This document shows positions 18,599 to 31,091 of a DNA stretch of 64,000 nucleotides, piece by piece. Both the position numbers and the translations under genes were made by a program. Below the pieces are notes generated by a model. The model worked only from the letters and a program-made list of their open reading frames with translations, made no database searches and had not been told where the DNA came from. The stretch is from Xenorhabdus indica (GTDB lineage Bacteria; Pseudomonadota; Gammaproteobacteria; Enterobacterales; Enterobacteriaceae). The stretch spans positions 214,205 through 278,204 of the forward strand of contig NZ_NKHP01000003.1 of assembly GCF_014467235.1 (NCBI RefSeq). Reading direction: 5' to 3'. The first letter of the stretch is position 1, and each line of letters starts with the position of its first letter.

Positions 18599-19984
18599 TC
18601 AAACTACATTTTCTATCGGTTTTCTTCCCCGGATAAACTTTGCCCACCAATAAATGAGTGACACGATCAGCAAAAAGACACCACCAACAATCAATGAAAA
18701 ACGGGTATCCGGATTAATCGCCATGCCAATCAATACACAAGACAGGAAAATCAATGTCAGGTAATTGACGTAAGGGAAAAGTATCGACTTAAACCGATGC
18801 TGTTTCAGCGCTTCCTGATGATGTTGGCGGAAACGCAACTGGCTTACCAGAATAACAAACCACGGCACCATTCCCGGCAGTACACTGGCACTATAAACAT
18901 AAACAAAAACAGCCTGTGGTTCCGGGATCAAATAATTCAAACTGGAACCTGCAATCAGGCAGCCAATGGTGATCGCGATACATCTTACAGGTACACCATT
19001 TTTCGAAAGCTTAAGCAATGAAGCCGGCAATTGACGGTTTGCAGCCAAGGCATACAGCATCCTGCCCCCACTGTACATTCCGCTGTTGCATCCCGAAAGC
19101 GCCGCAGTCAATACAACAAAGTTGATGACTGCCGCCGCAGAAGTAATACCAACTTTAGCAAAAGTCATCACAAACGGGCTGCCATGCGTGCCCACTTCTG
19201 TCCACGGGAACAAGGTTACAACAATGAAAATCGCTCCGACATAAAAGATCAAAATCCGCCACAGGATATTGTTGATCGCTTTTTTCAGCGTAATTTGTGG
19301 ATTTTTGGCTTCACCTGCGGTAATACCAACCAACTCTACCCCTTGGTATGAAGCAACCACAATACACAGGGCAAACAGGAAACCTTGCCAGCCACCAGAG
19401 AAAAAACCACCGTGAGCAGTCAAGTTATCTAAACCAATAGCTTGCCAATCATTACCTAACCCAAAAAATATCAGCCCGATACCAACCAAGATCATCACAA
19501 TAATCGTGGTGACTTTGATCATAGCAAACCAAAATTCCAACTCTCCATACAATCGCACAGCAGCCAGATTAGCCAACGCGACCAGACCAACAGCGGTCAG
19601 TGCAGAAACCCATTGGGGCAAATCAGGGAACCAGAGTTCAGCATAAACCCCCACTGCGGTAATCTCTGAAATTCCTACTGAAACCCACATAAACCAGTAG
19701 CCCCAGGCTGTCAGGCATCCCCAGTAAGGGCTAAGATATTTATGCCCAAAAGCCGCGAATGAGCCAGTGACAGGTTCAAGGAACAACATTTCTCCCATTG
19801 ACCGCATAATGAAAAAGACAAAAAGACCAGCAATAATATAAGCCAGTAATACCGATGGGCCAGCCCATTTCAGTGTGCTGGCGGACCCCATGAACAGCCC
19901 AACACCGATTGTGCCGCCTAGTGCAATCAACTCAATATGGCGCGCTTCAAGTCCCCTTTGCAGACTCTGTTTTGAATCACTCAT
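18599..19984 (-). CDS. yifK: YifK/ThrP amino-acid permease (APC family)
   Basis: A 461-residue amino-acid transporter with about twelve membrane helices. The N-terminus [30 protein letters not shown] is the classic AAT/LysP-type first helix, and [17 protein letters not shown] is the family signature near residue 205. E. coli YifK (ThrP) takes up threonine and serine with protons. It lies between the ECA genes and the argX tRNA operon on the same strand, as in E. coli. No frameshift or missing segment is seen. Confidence 0.92.
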   Translation of the reverse strand: MSDSKQSLQRGLEARHIELIALGGTIGVGLFMGSASTLKWAGPSVLLAYIIAGLFVFFIMRSMGEMLFLEPVTGSFAAFGHKYLSPYWGCLTAWGYWFMWVSVGISEITAVGVYAELWFPDLPQWVSALTAVGLVALANLAAVRLYGELEFWFAMIKVTTIIVMILVGIGLIFFGLGNDWQAIGLDNLTAHGGFFSGGWQGFLFALCIVVASYQGVELVGITAGEAKNPQITLKKAINNILWRILIFYVGAIFIVVTLFPWTEVGTHGSPFVMTFAKVGITSAAAVINFVVLTAALSGCNSGMYSGGRMLYALAANRQLPASLLKLSKNGVPVRCIAITIGCLIAGSSLNYLIPEPQAVFVYVYSASVLPGMVPWFVILVSQLRFRQHHQEALKQHRFKSILFPYVNYLTLIFLSCVLIGMAINPDTRFSLIVGGVFLLIVSLIYWWAKFIRGRKPIENVV

Positions 19985-20223
19985 AAAACTCCCTATCCAT
20001 TTTTATGATGTCTATATTTGCAAATAGAAAAAATACAGGAATTGATAATCAATGGTTGTGAAGATCAGTCGTAAAAAGGCAGGGATCAAAGCACGTTTTG
20101 CCCATCAGTGAAATAAAAAATTGTAAAATAGAGTCAATAGAGATAGTCCAAGATAAGGCAATCCACCGTATCAAGCACCAATATTAAGCCGGATACAGTG
20201 GGTTATAGCAATCAAATCGTAAC

Positions 20224-20961
20224 TTACAGTTTACCGTTGTAATAATACCAAAGAAATTTCAATAACTTGATTTGCCTGTGGATACGACTGGGCTGTGATA
20301 ACAGACGATAGAGCCATTCCAAACCTAAGTTCTGCCAGATTTTCGGCGCACGTTTGACATGTCCGGTGAACACATCATACGTCCCTCCAACCCCCATATA
20401 CAGTGAGCCAGGATACACTTTTCGACAATCACGCATGAAAATCTCCTGTCTTGGTGATCCCATTGCTACCGTGACTATTTGCGCGCCACTGGCCTGAATT
20501 CGTGCAAATACCGCATCACGTTCTTCAACAGTAAAATAACCATCCTGACTACCAACAATATTAACGCCCCACTGCTTGCGAAGTTTATTTGCTGTCTGGG
20601 TAAGAATTTCTGGTTTTCCACCCACCAGAAATACGGGTGTACCTTCGCGCCCAGCACGTTCCATCAAAGATTCCCATAAATCAGCTCCCGCAATGCGGGA
20701 CACCTGTGCATTAGGATACTTACGCCGGATAGCACGTACGATACTGATACCATCCGCATAAAGATATTCTGCTTCATCCAACAACATGCTCAGCGCATTA
20801 TCTTTCTCCGCAGTGAGCACTTTTTCTGCATTGATTGCCACCAATGTTCCTGTTTTTACCTGCCCATCCTGAAAAAGGTGATCAAGAAAATGTGGTATTC
20901 CACGAAATCCCCATAGACTGAGTCCGCGGATACGATATTTAGGAATGTTATTCATCACCAT
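20224..20961 (-). CDS. wecG: WecG, UDP-ManNAcA transferase (lipid II of ECA)
   Basis: A 245-residue WecG/TagA/CpsF glycosyltransferase. Typical segments are [60 protein letters not shown] and [22 protein letters not shown]. It moves ManNAcA from UDP to lipid I, making ECA lipid II on the cytoplasmic face. The start overlaps the end of wzyE by 14 bases. It is the last gene of the ECA operon; an alternative ATG lies two codons in. Confidence 0.95.
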   Translation of the reverse strand: MVMNNIPKYRIRGLSLWGFRGIPHFLDHLFQDGQVKTGTLVAINAEKVLTAEKDNALSMLLDEAEYLYADGISIVRAIRRKYPNAQVSRIAGADLWESLMERAGREGTPVFLVGGKPEILTQTANKLRKQWGVNIVGSQDGYFTVEERDAVFARIQASGAQIVTVAMGSPRQEIFMRDCRKVYPGSLYMGVGGTYDVFTGHVKRAPKIWQNLGLEWLYRLLSQPSRIHRQIKLLKFLWYYYNGKL

Positions 20962-22363
20962 TTTTTCTCCTTACATTCACCAGAACAGGTATTTTTTGTG
21001 ATGCAGACAAATTATTGATGACAAACTTTCGGACAACACCTGCACTATCGAATAGCCAAAACAGTAACTTCGCGGCTATCAGGCACAGGCCAAAGACGAT
21101 ACCAAAGAACACAACACGGGAGACAAAAGAATCCACACCTTCACGGGCAAGGACTATCATGTTGAAGATCGCTCCAAAGCAGAATGCCTGTAAAATGGCT
21201 GCCTTATAACGGTTTGTTTCCTGTTTTCCTGCTTCATAGATCCAGTCAAACCACTTGATAATCATACCAACGACAATTGCACCAAGTGGTATAAAGAACA
21301 CCCCGCCCATGACGACCAATGAACCGATCAACGTCGGAGAAATCGCCAGACCAGAGTGATTATCCAGTACATCCCACGTAAAGTAGTTGGCTGTATTCCA
21401 GACCAGATTAGGTCTGTCCGGCCAAACCCAGCCAGGAATAAAGACATAGAAGTCACGGATTATCGGCGCCAAACCCTGAAAATCAATTTTACGGTAGTTA
21501 TCCAATAACAGAGCAAGATTCTCCCACGGAGAAAAGGTATCTCTGGTCAGATACAGGAAGGTATAAAAGGCTTCCTCACCACTCACATTAAGGCCATAGC
21601 GCTTCAATGCCAGCCAGAACATACCAACGATCCCCATGACTCCCGCCACAAGCAACATCCATAGGGTGATCCAACCCCGGACAATGCCAATAAACAGGAA
21701 TAATGCAAACGCAATAATAATATTGGCCCGTGTTCCTCCGACGATGACATAAGTCAGAATACCAAACCCAACCGTTCCCACTAAAAAGCACAGCCAACGG
21801 ATCTTAGTTGGTTTCAGGAAAAACACTACCAGCATGGCAGGGATGAAGAAATAGAAAAAGCGCTTAAGTGCCACCCCGGAAACTTGACTGGAGAATATCT
21901 GACTATAAGACTGTAGCTTAAATAACAGAAAACCGTTTTGCAGAAAGAAAGAGGCAACAGTGAAGATCGCAATACCTGCCAACAGTAGCCAAGTCAGATT
22001 GGTTTCTACCCGATTCATGGTGAACAAAGGCTTACGAGATACAACCTTAATAGATGTTTTATCATCGTCAGGAATTCGATACCTGAGCCGTATTTTATAA
22101 CTGACATAATAAATGGCATAAAAACAGCCCGACGCCAGCATTGCATGTAGCAATGAATCTACCGGCACTACCTGTACATCAAACTGAAAAACCAATAGGC
22201 TCGTCAGTGGAAAACCAAAATAAAATGTCAGCAAATAAAGCAATGAGAAAAAGATATTGAAGTTAAACTGAACACGTCGAAACTCCCGATACATCAATGT
22301 AAGAATGAAGATCAGCGAGATGGTGTAAACAACAAATAACCCACCGAATTGCGCCAAAGTCAT
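20948..22363 (-). CDS. wzyE: WzyE, ECA polymerase
   Basis: A 471-residue polytopic membrane protein (about eleven helices) closely similar to E. coli WzyE, including [20 protein letters not shown] and [17 protein letters not shown]. It joins ECA trisaccharide repeats on the periplasmic face. I placed the start at 22363 ([10 protein letters not shown]), which matches the family and overlaps the wecF stop by ATGA; upstream in-frame ATGs lie inside wecF. Confidence 0.95.
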   Translation of the reverse strand: MTLAQFGGLFVVYTISLIFILTLMYREFRRVQFNFNIFFSLLYLLTFYFGFPLTSLLVFQFDVQVVPVDSLLHAMLASGCFYAIYYVSYKIRLRYRIPDDDKTSIKVVSRKPLFTMNRVETNLTWLLLAGIAIFTVASFFLQNGFLLFKLQSYSQIFSSQVSGVALKRFFYFFIPAMLVVFFLKPTKIRWLCFLVGTVGFGILTYVIVGGTRANIIIAFALFLFIGIVRGWITLWMLLVAGVMGIVGMFWLALKRYGLNVSGEEAFYTFLYLTRDTFSPWENLALLLDNYRKIDFQGLAPIIRDFYVFIPGWVWPDRPNLVWNTANYFTWDVLDNHSGLAISPTLIGSLVVMGGVFFIPLGAIVVGMIIKWFDWIYEAGKQETNRYKAAILQAFCFGAIFNMIVLAREGVDSFVSRVVFFGIVFGLCLIAAKLLFWLFDSAGVVRKFVINNLSASQKIPVLVNVRRKNGDE

Positions 22364-23445
22364 TGAAACTCTCCAGATGTTTCCAACAAGGCAATTTTCC
22401 ACCCTTCTACAAAATTAGGATCAAAAAAGGCTATCGCCTTTTTATCAAGAAACAGCATCTGACGCTGTGCTTCCTGCACCCAGTGCTTATTCAGCTCGTC
22501 ACCATCAAACAGAATGGGGATTTGCTGCTCGGCTAAGTCTTGCCAGAATGGATTCTGACGACTCAAAACAAATGGAATACCTGACTGGATCAACTGGCAA
22601 AGAGTTCCTATTCCCTGCTGACGCTTAAAAATGAAATAGCCCAAATCGCATTGACGCAGCAATGACAAGTAATCGTCAAAAGCCAGTTTTGTTTTCAATA
22701 TCCGGATATTCTCAGCCCGGAATAACGACAATGCAGTTTGTTCTACATGTTGGATATAGGCTTGATTATTACCAGGATAACCCATTGGCAAAATGAGACA
22801 GGCTTCTGTGCCAAATTGACGATGAATTTTGTGCAATGCTTCAATATGACGATTAGATTTATCTCCTGAATTTCCCAACAGAATAGTGACCCCTTCAGAT
22901 GAAAAGGATTTTTCCTTCACCACTAGTGAAGGTGCCATACGCGTTGGGAAATACAGCAGAGAAGCCGGTACATTAGGGTTGAATGCTGCGAAATGATTGA
23001 GATCGCCACGTGTAGCAAACACCTTTCCTACCCGTTTCTGTGCTAAACGACGTAACAGATAGAAAAAACGAAATTTAAGCTGACGGGAATCCTCATAAAG
23101 ATCAGCTCCCCATACATGCCACCAGAATTGATGACTTTTAATTTTTCCAATCAATAAAGCTATCCATAATCCTGTATTGAACTGTCCATGAAAAAAGAAA
23201 CGTCTGGCTCTGTCTTCTTGCGCTTGTGCTATGACGGCCTTCGACAGTGCCGCTTTACTCTCATAAATAGAGATGGTTAAAGCAGGATAATTCGCTGTTA
23301 TCCATGAATGCTCTTTCGCCACCACCATAAAACACGGTTTGGCTGGAAAATTTATTTCCTGTGCCAAGACGTCATTAAAAAAACGCAGTAGCGTTTGATT
23401 GTGATGTGGGATATCCGATCCCAAAACGTGGATTAAGGTTGTCAT
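22360..23445 (-). CDS. wecF: WecF, Fuc4NAc transferase (lipid III of ECA)
   Basis: A 361-residue glycosyltransferase family 56 protein (TDP-Fuc4NAc:lipid II transferase). It opens [27 protein letters not shown] and includes [12 protein letters not shown] and [16 protein letters not shown] near the nucleotide-sugar site. It completes the ECA trisaccharide on the carrier lipid. Overlaps of four bases with wzxE and wzyE show tight coupling. Confidence 0.94.
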   Translation of the reverse strand: MTTLIHVLGSDIPHHNQTLLRFFNDVLAQEINFPAKPCFMVVAKEHSWITANYPALTISIYESKAALSKAVIAQAQEDRARRFFFHGQFNTGLWIALLIGKIKSHQFWWHVWGADLYEDSRQLKFRFFYLLRRLAQKRVGKVFATRGDLNHFAAFNPNVPASLLYFPTRMAPSLVVKEKSFSSEGVTILLGNSGDKSNRHIEALHKIHRQFGTEACLILPMGYPGNNQAYIQHVEQTALSLFRAENIRILKTKLAFDDYLSLLRQCDLGYFIFKRQQGIGTLCQLIQSGIPFVLSRQNPFWQDLAEQQIPILFDGDELNKHWVQEAQRQMLFLDKKAIAFFDPNFVEGWKIALLETSGEFQ

Positions 23446-24722
23446 GCTCGTCCGCGATAAATAATAAATACGCTACAACAAAGAATAAAGTAAACAATAT
23501 AAGTAGCCATATATGACTGAGCTGCTCCCAACGCCCCATTAACGGGGATCAGCCAATGAGAAAAACTGGTCAACAACAGAAATTGACTGACTTCAGCCAA
23601 TACATAAAAACGCAATGCTGCTTTCGCTATCACCAGATAACCAAAAACATAAGCACCCACTTTCAGAACATCACCTACCAACTGCCATGCAAATAGATCC
23701 CGCATTGCGGTAAATTTATCAGAAAACAGTAGCCAAATAACAAAATCACGCAATAACCAAACTGAAAAGCTGGCAACTGCCACGGCCGGTAAGACAAATT
23801 TCAACGCTTTCACTATCTCACTGGCAATCTCGTTTTTATTTTCCAATCGGGAAAGGGTCGGCAGTAGATAAACCGTGAAAGAGGCCGTGATAAATTGTAA
23901 ATAAGCATCTGAAATACTGCTCACTCCCTGCCAGATACCAACCTCTTCCCAGCTATAACGTTCTGCCATCAAGTTTCGCATCATGATGTAGGCAACTGGC
24001 AGTGTGATAGAAGTCAATAACGCCATCAGAGTAAACTTCCCCAAATGGCTTGCAATGGCACGATCCCAGATGGGTTTCAATGCCGAAAACGCAATAACTT
24101 TACGACGCAGAAGGATAACCACTGCCGGCAACACTACCAAAGCGGGCATTAAAGCCAACCCTATCAGAGCGCCTTCATAATCCCCTAACCAATAACAAAG
24201 GCTATAGGCAATTACACCGACCAAGCTACCCAGTATTATCGCCAATGCGTTTCCCTGAGCATCGCGAAGTCCCTTCAAAATAGCCAGAAAATAGTTGGCA
24301 TAAGCGATTCCCATTTGAATAAATGCGAGCGCCTGCACAACCATTTTGTAATGGTTATGACCAAATAAACTGATACTGATGGTGTCGCTGAATAAGAAGA
24401 AAACTATCGCCAGCAGAGTAGAAGACCCCAAAATGATTGAGGATGATGTTCCCAATACTGCTCTGAGCTTTGCCGATTGCTGATGGTGTTTTACAGCATA
24501 ATGTTCCGCAACATAGTGTTCCGCAACGTATTTGGTAACACCGTTAAAGATCCCCGCACCAGACAATACACCCAGAACAGTAATGAGTTGGCGGAAATTG
24601 CCCGCCTGCCCCACCCCTGTCGGGCCAAAGGAGACGGCCAGAAGTTTTACGACCAGTAACCCGGCGCTAATCTTGATTAGTGTAGAGCCCGCCGTCCAGA
24701 CTGAGGCTTTGGCAAGTGACAT
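23442..24722 (-). CDS. wzxE: WzxE, ECA lipid III flippase
   Basis: A 426-residue MOP-superfamily flippase with about twelve helices, starting [18 protein letters not shown] and containing [22 protein letters not shown] as in E. coli. It moves undecaprenyl-linked ECA repeat units across the inner membrane. It is about ten residues longer than E. coli WzxE because of an in-frame repeat, [10 protein letters not shown], in the loop after GVTKY. It overlaps wecE by one base. Confidence 0.94.
   Translation of the reverse strand: MSLAKASVWTAGSTLIKISAGLLVVKLLAVSFGPTGVGQAGNFRQLITVLGVLSGAGIFNGVTKYVAEHYVAEHYAVKHHQQSAKLRAVLGTSSSIILGSSTLLAIVFFLFSDTISISLFGHNHYKMVVQALAFIQMGIAYANYFLAILKGLRDAQGNALAIILGSLVGVIAYSLCYWLGDYEGALIGLALMPALVVLPAVVILLRRKVIAFSALKPIWDRAIASHLGKFTLMALLTSITLPVAYIMMRNLMAERYSWEEVGIWQGVSSISDAYLQFITASFTVYLLPTLSRLENKNEIASEIVKALKFVLPAVAVASFSVWLLRDFVIWLLFSDKFTAMRDLFAWQLVGDVLKVGAYVFGYLVIAKAALRFYVLAEVSQFLLLTSFSHWLIPVNGALGAAQSYMATYIVYFILCCSVFIIYRGRA
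24502..24527 (-). repeat. 15-bp tandem duplication inside wzxE
   Basis: The 11-mer TGTTCCGCAAC occurs twice exactly 15 bp apart within two near-identical 15-bp units. They encode VAEHY twice in a row and keep the frame open. Confidence 0.8.
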
Positions 24723-25870
24723 CAGGCAAAAAATTCCTTAATGCGGCTGATGACTACCTGCTGTTCTTCATCAGTAATATTATAAAACATCGGCAAACGC
24801 ACCAGACGCTCACTTTCGCTGGTGGTAAAGTGGTCTTCACCATGAAAATGACCACACTTCTCACCGGCAGGGCTGGTGTGTAACGCTACGTAATGGAACA
24901 CTGTCAGAATATCCGCCGCTTTCATATGGCTATTAAACTCGCTGCGCTCTTCCACATCTCTCAGTTTGATATAGAACATATGCGCATTGTGCTCTACATT
25001 TTCTGGCACAATCGGCAGAGTTAAAAGCCCCTTCTCAGCCAATGGCTCCAAGGCCCGATAGTAGTTATCCCATAAGGTCAGGCGGTGCTGATTGATTTTT
25101 TCAGCAACTTCCAATTGTGCCCACAGGAAAGCGGCCTGTAAGTCAGACAACAGATAGCTGGAGCCAATGTCACGCCATGTGTATTTGTCCACTTGCCCAC
25201 GGAAGAACTGCGTACGGTTAGTCCCTTTTTCACGAACAATCTCTGCGCGGGAGAACATGGACTTATCGTTGATCAATATTGCCCCGCCTTCACCTCCCGA
25301 AGAGTAATTTTTAGTCTCATGAAAGCTGAAACAGCCAATATGACCAATGGTTCCTAACGCACGGCCTTTATAAGTGGACATGACACCCTGTGCAGCATCT
25401 TCCACGACATACAGATTGTATTTTTCTGCCAGTGCCAAGATGGTATCCATTTCACATGCTACCCCTGCATAATGCACTGGCACGATAGCACGGGTTTTAT
25501 CCGTGATAGCAGCTTCAATCTTGGTTTCGTCAATATTCATCGTATCCGGACGGATATCCACGAATACAATTGTCGCTCCACGCAGCACAAACGCATTGGA
25601 AGTCGAAACGAATGTATAACTGGGCATGATAACTTCATCACCCGGCTGAATATTCAGCAGTATTGCCGCCATTTCTAATGCAGCGGTACAAGAGGGGGTC
25701 AACAGCACTTTTAAACTATGAAGAGTGCCTGAATAATTAAAACGCTTCTCCATCCACTCTTCACAACGTTTGGTAAAACCACCATCACCACACAATTTTC
25801 CACTGGCCATCGCCTGTTGCATATATTCCAGTTCAGTGCCAACTACCGGTGGTTTGTTAAATGGAATCAT
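24722..25870 (-). CDS. wecE: WecE, dTDP-4-amino-4,6-dideoxygalactose transaminase
   Basis: A 382-residue PLP aminotransferase of the DegT/DnrJ/EryC1 family. The PLP lysine is in FHETKNYSSGGEGG (about Lys187); VEDAAQG and TPSCTAALEMAA are further cofactor-site motifs. It converts dTDP-4-keto-6-deoxyglucose and glutamate to dTDP-Fuc4N. It overlaps wecD at its start by 14 bases and wzxE at its end by one base. Confidence 0.95.
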   Translation of the reverse strand: MIPFNKPPVVGTELEYMQQAMASGKLCGDGGFTKRCEEWMEKRFNYSGTLHSLKVLLTPSCTAALEMAAILLNIQPGDEVIMPSYTFVSTSNAFVLRGATIVFVDIRPDTMNIDETKIEAAITDKTRAIVPVHYAGVACEMDTILALAEKYNLYVVEDAAQGVMSTYKGRALGTIGHIGCFSFHETKNYSSGGEGGAILINDKSMFSRAEIVREKGTNRTQFFRGQVDKYTWRDIGSSYLLSDLQAAFLWAQLEVAEKINQHRLTLWDNYYRALEPLAEKGLLTLPIVPENVEHNAHMFYIKLRDVEERSEFNSHMKAADILTVFHYVALHTSPAGEKCGHFHGEDHFTTSESERLVRLPMFYNITDEEQQVVISRIKEFFA

Positions 25871-26636
25871 TTCGTCCTCTGTATAACCAATATGCAGTGC
25901 TTTCGATTATCGCACCACGACGTGTATAAAGGCGCAAGGCTGTGATGTTACTGATCTGTGTTGCAATTCTCAGCCGTTGTATCCTATGGTTCTGACACCA
26001 CTGCTGCGCCGCCGACATCAATTTTTTTCCAATCCCCTGGTGATGCTTTCCCGGTAATGCCGCCAGTAAACCTATTCGTGCTTCGTGGCAACCTATGTTT
26101 CTCATAGTGACAAAGCCAGCAAGCCCACCACACTCATCATTAACGAGCAAACATTCGTGATCAAAAGTTCCCAGAACCGCGTTTTCAACCCAAGTCGCGT
26201 AAAAACGGCCACTGTCATTTGGTTGATACCAAGGGGCACGAAAGCGGCTGGTTGCAAACGCGCGCAACGCTACAGCTTTCAATACCGGAATATCCAATGG
26301 TGTTGCGGTTATCAACGCCTGATATTTATTACATTCTTCTGAACTGGCAGGTAACGAACTGACAGATGATGAATTAACAGACAGCAGTAAATCCGCTTCG
26401 CCTTCCACCAGAGAGAAACCCAGAGCAGATAACTGATCAACCAAATAGAGTTGTTGCGCGGGAACTTTCGCCTGTACCAACGCATATTCGTCCAACTGAG
26501 CTGTCGTTATTTGCCCCTTATTAGTCGACGAAAACGCCGATACGAAATTCAGACGGGCAGTAGATAAGCCAAAAAACTGGCTATCCCATGCCAAAGGCTC
26601 AATATCAGCGTAAACAGGTTCAACATGAATAGACAT
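25857..26636 (-). CDS. wecD: WecD, dTDP-fucosamine acetyltransferase
   Basis: A 259-residue protein with a C-terminal GNAT fold: [22 protein letters not shown] is the acetyl-CoA binding motif A, and [13 protein letters not shown] is the closing helix. It N-acetylates dTDP-Fuc4N to give dTDP-Fuc4NAc. It is longer than the 224 residues of E. coli, with extra residues in the N-terminal part ([12 protein letters not shown] and a Ser-rich stretch near residue 90). It overlaps rffH and wecE. Confidence 0.92.
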   Translation of the reverse strand: MSIHVEPVYADIEPLAWDSQFFGLSTARLNFVSAFSSTNKGQITTAQLDEYALVQAKVPAQQLYLVDQLSALGFSLVEGEADLLLSVNSSSVSSLPASSEECNKYQALITATPLDIPVLKAVALRAFATSRFRAPWYQPNDSGRFYATWVENAVLGTFDHECLLVNDECGGLAGFVTMRNIGCHEARIGLLAALPGKHHQGIGKKLMSAAQQWCQNHRIQRLRIATQISNITALRLYTRRGAIIESTAYWLYRGRNDSI

Positions 26637-27495
26637 GGAGTAAATCCAGCAAATATTGACCGTAACCTGTTTTTGCCAACTCTGTCGCAGAGGCTCTTAC
26701 TTGTTCCTCATCCATCCAGCCATTGCGCCATGCGATCTCTTCCAGACAGGCAATTTTGAAACCTTGCCGTTTTTCGACTGTCTGAACAAACATACTGGCC
26801 TCAATCAGGCTATCGTGCGTGCCAGTATCCAACCAAGCAAACCCACGCCCCAACAGTTCAACATTCAGTTCTCCGCACTCCAGATACATTTGATTAATGC
26901 TGGTAATTTCCAGTTCACCACGGGCGGAAGGTTTCACCTGTTTAGCAAAATCCACGACTTTGTTGTCATAAAAATAGAGTCCGGTGACTGCCCAATTTGA
27001 TTTTGGCTGCGCTGGCTTTTCTTCAATGGAAAGTACACGGTACTGCTCATCAAATTCTACAACCCCAAACCGTTCAGGATCCATAACCTGATAACCGAAT
27101 ACTGTTGCTCCGTGCCCGCGAGCCACAACACTTTGCAGTTTCGGACTGAATGCCTGACCAAAGTAGATATTGTCACCAAGCACCAGACAGCAGGCATCAT
27201 CGCCAATAAACTCCTCGCCGATCAGAAATGCCTGTGCCAAACCATCCGGTGAAGGTTGTACTGCATAGCTCAGGTGAATACCACAACGATTACCATCACC
27301 CAATAACCGTTTGAAAGCAGGCAGATCTTCCGCAGTAGAAATAATCAGTATGTCGCGTATCCCTGCCAGCATTAAGACTGACAATGGATAGTAGATCATT
27401 GGTTTATCATAAATAGGCAGTAACTGCTTTGATACACCACGTGTTATTGGATAGAGACGAGTACCAGAGCCACCTGCCAGTATAATTCCTTTCAT
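26620..27495 (-). CDS. rffH: RffH, glucose-1-phosphate thymidylyltransferase (ECA)
   Basis: A 291-residue RmlA-type nucleotidyltransferase with [32 protein letters not shown] split across the first 35 residues, LGDNIYFG, and the substrate motif [17 protein letters not shown]. It makes dTDP-glucose from glucose-1-phosphate and dTTP, the entry to the dTDP-Fuc4NAc branch. Its place between rffG and wecD identifies it as the ECA paralogue. Confidence 0.94.
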   Translation of the reverse strand: MKGIILAGGSGTRLYPITRGVSKQLLPIYDKPMIYYPLSVLMLAGIRDILIISTAEDLPAFKRLLGDGNRCGIHLSYAVQPSPDGLAQAFLIGEEFIGDDACCLVLGDNIYFGQAFSPKLQSVVARGHGATVFGYQVMDPERFGVVEFDEQYRVLSIEEKPAQPKSNWAVTGLYFYDNKVVDFAKQVKPSARGELEITSINQMYLECGELNVELLGRGFAWLDTGTHDSLIEASMFVQTVEKRQGFKIACLEEIAWRNGWMDEEQVRASATELAKTGYGQYLLDLLHVYSC

Positions 27496-27513
27496 GCTAT
27501 CCCCCAGACGGGT

Positions 27514-28602
27514 TTATTCATTCCCGCAGTGATCAACCAAACCAAGACGTTCTCCTGCATAAGAGCCGTCCTGAACACTACGCCACCAACTCTCATTTTC
27601 CAGATACCATTGCACCGTCTTACGAATACCAGATTCAAATGTCTCCTGTGGTGTCCATCCTAACTCACGCTCAATTTTCGCTGCATCAATGGCATAACGC
27701 ATATCGTGCCCCGGACGGTCGGTGACATAAGTGATAAGCTCACGATAAAAGGCAATACCTGCTGGCTTTTCCGGACGCAACTCTTCCAGTAATTGGCAGA
27801 TAGTTTCCACAACATCAATATTCCGGCGCTCATTGTGGCCGCCAATATTATAGGTTTCACCAGGTCTTGCCCTGGTAACCACCAAATGTAGTGCCCGTGC
27901 ATGATCTTCTACATACAGCCAATCACGGATTTGCTCTCCCTTACCGTAAACGGGCAAAGGTTTACCTGCCAACGCATTCAGGATCATCAGAGGGATCAGT
28001 TTTTCCGGGAAATGGTAAGGTCCATAGTTATTCGAACAGTTAGTGATCACTGTCGGTAAACCATAGGTACGACGCCACGCTCTGACCAGATGATCACTGG
28101 ATGCTTTCGATGCAGAATAAGGGCTGCTCGGTGCATAAGGTGTCGTTTCTGTGAAAAAGCCCTCATCACCGTGCAAATCACCATATACTTCATCGGTTGA
28201 AATATGGTGGAAACGGAATGCAGCCTGCTTATCCTGATCCAATTGCTGCCAGAAAGTCCGGGCAGCTTCTAATAAGGTATAAGTGCCAATAATATTGGTT
28301 TCGATAAAAGCCGCTGGCCCATCAATGGAGCGATCAACATGACTTTCTGCCGCCAAGTGCATCACTGCATCAGGTTGATATTGCTGAAAGATATGATCTA
28401 AAGCATCACGATGACAGATATCCACCCGCTCAAACGCATAACGAGGATGCCCGGCAACCGGAGCCAGTGACTCAAGATTGCCAGCATAAGTTAGGTTATC
28501 GACAACAACGACGCTGTCTTCAGTATGATTAATAATATGACGAACCACCGCTGAGCCGATAAAACCTGCACCACCAGTAATCAGAATACGTTTCAACGCC
28601 AA
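27514..28602 (-). CDS. rffG: RffG, dTDP-glucose 4,6-dehydratase (ECA)
   Basis: A 362-residue short-chain dehydrogenase of the RmlB type: NAD-binding [15 protein letters not shown] at the N-terminus, [15 protein letters not shown], the active-site STDEVYGDL, and [15 protein letters not shown] with the catalytic Tyr and Lys. It forms dTDP-4-keto-6-deoxyglucose, the substrate of WecE. It overlaps wecC by ten bases. Confidence 0.95.
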   Translation of the reverse strand: MALKRILITGGAGFIGSAVVRHIINHTEDSVVVVDNLTYAGNLESLAPVAGHPRYAFERVDICHRDALDHIFQQYQPDAVMHLAAESHVDRSIDGPAAFIETNIIGTYTLLEAARTFWQQLDQDKQAAFRFHHISTDEVYGDLHGDEGFFTETTPYAPSSPYSASKASSDHLVRAWRRTYGLPTVITNCSNNYGPYHFPEKLIPLMILNALAGKPLPVYGKGEQIRDWLYVEDHARALHLVVTRARPGETYNIGGHNERRNIDVVETICQLLEELRPEKPAGIAFYRELITYVTDRPGHDMRYAIDAAKIERELGWTPQETFESGIRKTVQWYLENESWWRSVQDGSYAGERLGLVDHCGNE

Positions 28603-29855
28603 ACTCCTTTGGTATCAACAACCCATTTTTGTTTTATTTGTTTGCCATTAATGGCCTTAAACTGGCTATGATCCACCAGCATTAACACAACATCGGCCTC
28701 TTCCAGTGCCTGTTGTAAATCTACCAGTTCCACGACGCCCTTCAGTGAATAAGGCAAGCTATGAATATTCGGCTCAACCGCGAGGGTGGAGCCAGCATGC
28801 CACTGTGCGACCATTTTGGTGATATGAACTGCCGGGCTTTCCCGTAAATCATCAATATTTGATTTAAATGCCAGACCAAAACAGGCGATTTTAACTTCAC
28901 TTGCCCGTTTGCCGCTTTCAACTAAACAGTCCGCCACCGCAGCTTTTACTTGATCAACGACCCAGAGTGGCTTGCTATCATTCACAAGGCGGGCAGTGTG
29001 GATCAAACGGGATTGTGCAGGATTTTGTGACACAATAAACCATGGATCGACGGCGATACAATGACCACCAACCCCAGGGCCTGGTTGCAGGATATTAACG
29101 CGAGGATGCCGATTGGCCAGACTGATTAATGCCCAGACATTAATCCCCTGTTCGGCACAGATAAGCGAAAGTTCATTAGCAAATGCAATGTTAACATCCC
29201 GAAAACTGTTCTCTGTCAGTTTACACATTTCCGCAGTTCTGGCATTGGTGACAACACATTCGCCTTCAAGGAAAATTTTATACAGTTCACTTGCTCTGGA
29301 AGACGATTTTGGTGTCATACCACCCACAACGCGATCATTTTTGATCAGCTCCACCATGACTTGTCCCGGTAATACTCGCTCAGGGCAATACGCGATATCA
29401 ATGTCTGAATTTTCCCCTGCCTGCTGTGGAAATGAAAGATCGGGACGAACTTCTGCCAGCCACTCTGCCATTTGTTCAGTCGCGCCAACAGGTGATGTTG
29501 ATTCCAGAATAATCAAATTTCCTTTTTGCAAAACAGGAGCAATAGATTCTGCCGCTGCGCGAACATAAGCCATATCAGGCTCGTGATCTCCCTTAAAAGG
29601 CGTGGGAACCGCGATTAAAAATGCATCGGCGGGTTGCGGGGAAGACACTGCTTTCAGGTAGCCATCTTCAACAGCAGTTTTGACTACTTTATCCAAATCA
29701 GGTTCAACAATATGGATCTCTCCACGATTAATCGTCTCCACTGCATGTTGATTAACATCAACACCAATAACCGTTTTCTGGCGAGACGCAAATGCTGCCG
29801 CAGTAGGTAAGCCAATATAACCAAGACCGATCACAGAAATTGTTTCAAAGTTCAT
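28593..29855 (-). CDS. wecC: WecC, UDP-ManNAc dehydrogenase
   Basis: A 420-residue UDP-sugar dehydrogenase with the Rossmann motif [55 protein letters not shown], and the active-site [16 protein letters not shown] with its catalytic cysteine. It oxidises UDP-ManNAc to UDP-ManNAcA. I placed the start at 29855 ([10 protein letters not shown]), which overlaps the wecB stop by ATGA and matches E. coli; an upstream ATG would add 15 unrelated residues. Confidence 0.95.
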   Translation of the reverse strand: MNFETISVIGLGYIGLPTAAAFASRQKTVIGVDVNQHAVETINRGEIHIVEPDLDKVVKTAVEDGYLKAVSSPQPADAFLIAVPTPFKGDHEPDMAYVRAAAESIAPVLQKGNLIILESTSPVGATEQMAEWLAEVRPDLSFPQQAGENSDIDIAYCPERVLPGQVMVELIKNDRVVGGMTPKSSSRASELYKIFLEGECVVTNARTAEMCKLTENSFRDVNIAFANELSLICAEQGINVWALISLANRHPRVNILQPGPGVGGHCIAVDPWFIVSQNPAQSRLIHTARLVNDSKPLWVVDQVKAAVADCLVESGKRASEVKIACFGLAFKSNIDDLRESPAVHITKMVAQWHAGSTLAVEPNIHSLPYSLKGVVELVDLQQALEEADVVLMLVDHSQFKAINGKQIKQKWVVDTKGVWR

Positions 29856-30982
29856 AATGTCACCTGATTTTTCTTCAATACTTCCAGAATTCGCTGACAA
29901 GCCTTGCCATCACCGTAAGGGTTATGAGCCCGGCTCATCTGTTGATAAGCAGAGTCATCCGTCAGCAAGCGTGTGACTTCATCAACGATAGTTTGGGTTT
30001 TTGTTCCTACCAATCGCACTGTACCAGCATCAACTGCTTCTGGTCGCTCTGTGGTATTACGCATGACCAGAACAGGTTTTCCAAGTGAAGGCGCTTCTTC
30101 CTGAATCCCGCCTGAGTCGGTGAGTATCAGATAGGCATGATCCATCAAATAAACAAATGGCAGATAGTCTTGTGGATTGATAAGAATAACATTATCAATA
30201 TCATGCAGAATGCGTTTTACTGGCTCACACACATTAGGATTCAGGTGAACAGGATAAACGACCTGCACATCAGGGTGCATTCTGGCAATTTGTGCCAACG
30301 CTTCACAAATCCGTTCAAACCCGCCACCAAAATTCTCACGACGATGACCTGTCACCAGGATCATTTTCTTATTGGGATCAATAAAAGGATAAAGCTCAGC
30401 AAATTGCTCGCTCAACACTGCATCATCCATAATGCGGTCACGTACCCAAAGTAAAGCATCAATGACCGTATTTCCCGTGACAAAAATAGCGTTATCTGCA
30501 ATTGATTCTTGCAAGAGATTGTTGCGAGAGTTCTCCGTCGGCGCGAAATGGTACGTCGCCAGATGACCAGCAATCTTACGATTGGCCTCTTCCGGCCACG
30601 GAGAGTACAGATCACCAGTTCTCAATCCGGCTTCAACATGACCTACCGGAATACGTTGGTAAAAAGCGGCCAGACTGGTTGCCATTGTCGTTGTCGTATC
30701 GCCATGCACCAGCACCACATCTGGCTTGAACTCACTTAATACAGGCTTCATGGATTCAAGTATCCGGCAGGTAATATCCGTGAGATCCTGTCCTTGTTTC
30801 ATAATATTGAGATCAAAATCAGGCTTGATCCCAAATAAGTGCAGTACTTGATCCAACATTTCCCTATGCTGTGCAGTGACACAAACTTTTGCCTCAAAAG
30901 CATTATCCCTGGCCAAAGCATGTACCAATGGTGCCATTTTGATGGCTTCCGGGCGAGTACCAAACACAGTCAACACTTTCAC
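29852..30982 (-). CDS. wecB: WecB, UDP-GlcNAc 2-epimerase
   Basis: A 376-residue non-hydrolysing epimerase starting [23 protein letters not shown]. The family markers [37 protein letters not shown] and [12 protein letters not shown] are all present. It converts UDP-GlcNAc to UDP-ManNAc, the substrate of WecC. It follows wzzE in the ECA operon after a 109-bp AT-rich gap. Confidence 0.96.
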   Translation of the reverse strand: MKVLTVFGTRPEAIKMAPLVHALARDNAFEAKVCVTAQHREMLDQVLHLFGIKPDFDLNIMKQGQDLTDITCRILESMKPVLSEFKPDVVLVHGDTTTTMATSLAAFYQRIPVGHVEAGLRTGDLYSPWPEEANRKIAGHLATYHFAPTENSRNNLLQESIADNAIFVTGNTVIDALLWVRDRIMDDAVLSEQFAELYPFIDPNKKMILVTGHRRENFGGGFERICEALAQIARMHPDVQVVYPVHLNPNVCEPVKRILHDIDNVILINPQDYLPFVYLMDHAYLILTDSGGIQEEAPSLGKPVLVMRNTTERPEAVDAGTVRLVGTKTQTIVDEVTRLLTDDSAYQQMSRAHNPYGDGKACQRILEVLKKNQVTL

Positions 30983-31091
30983 AGTGACTCTCTTATTTTG
31001 TCAATCATTGCTGGTAATTCCACAAAGGGATATTTGTTGCGGTTACTTTCTTGCGATAAATGAAATTTACATAGTTATCATATATATAAAA

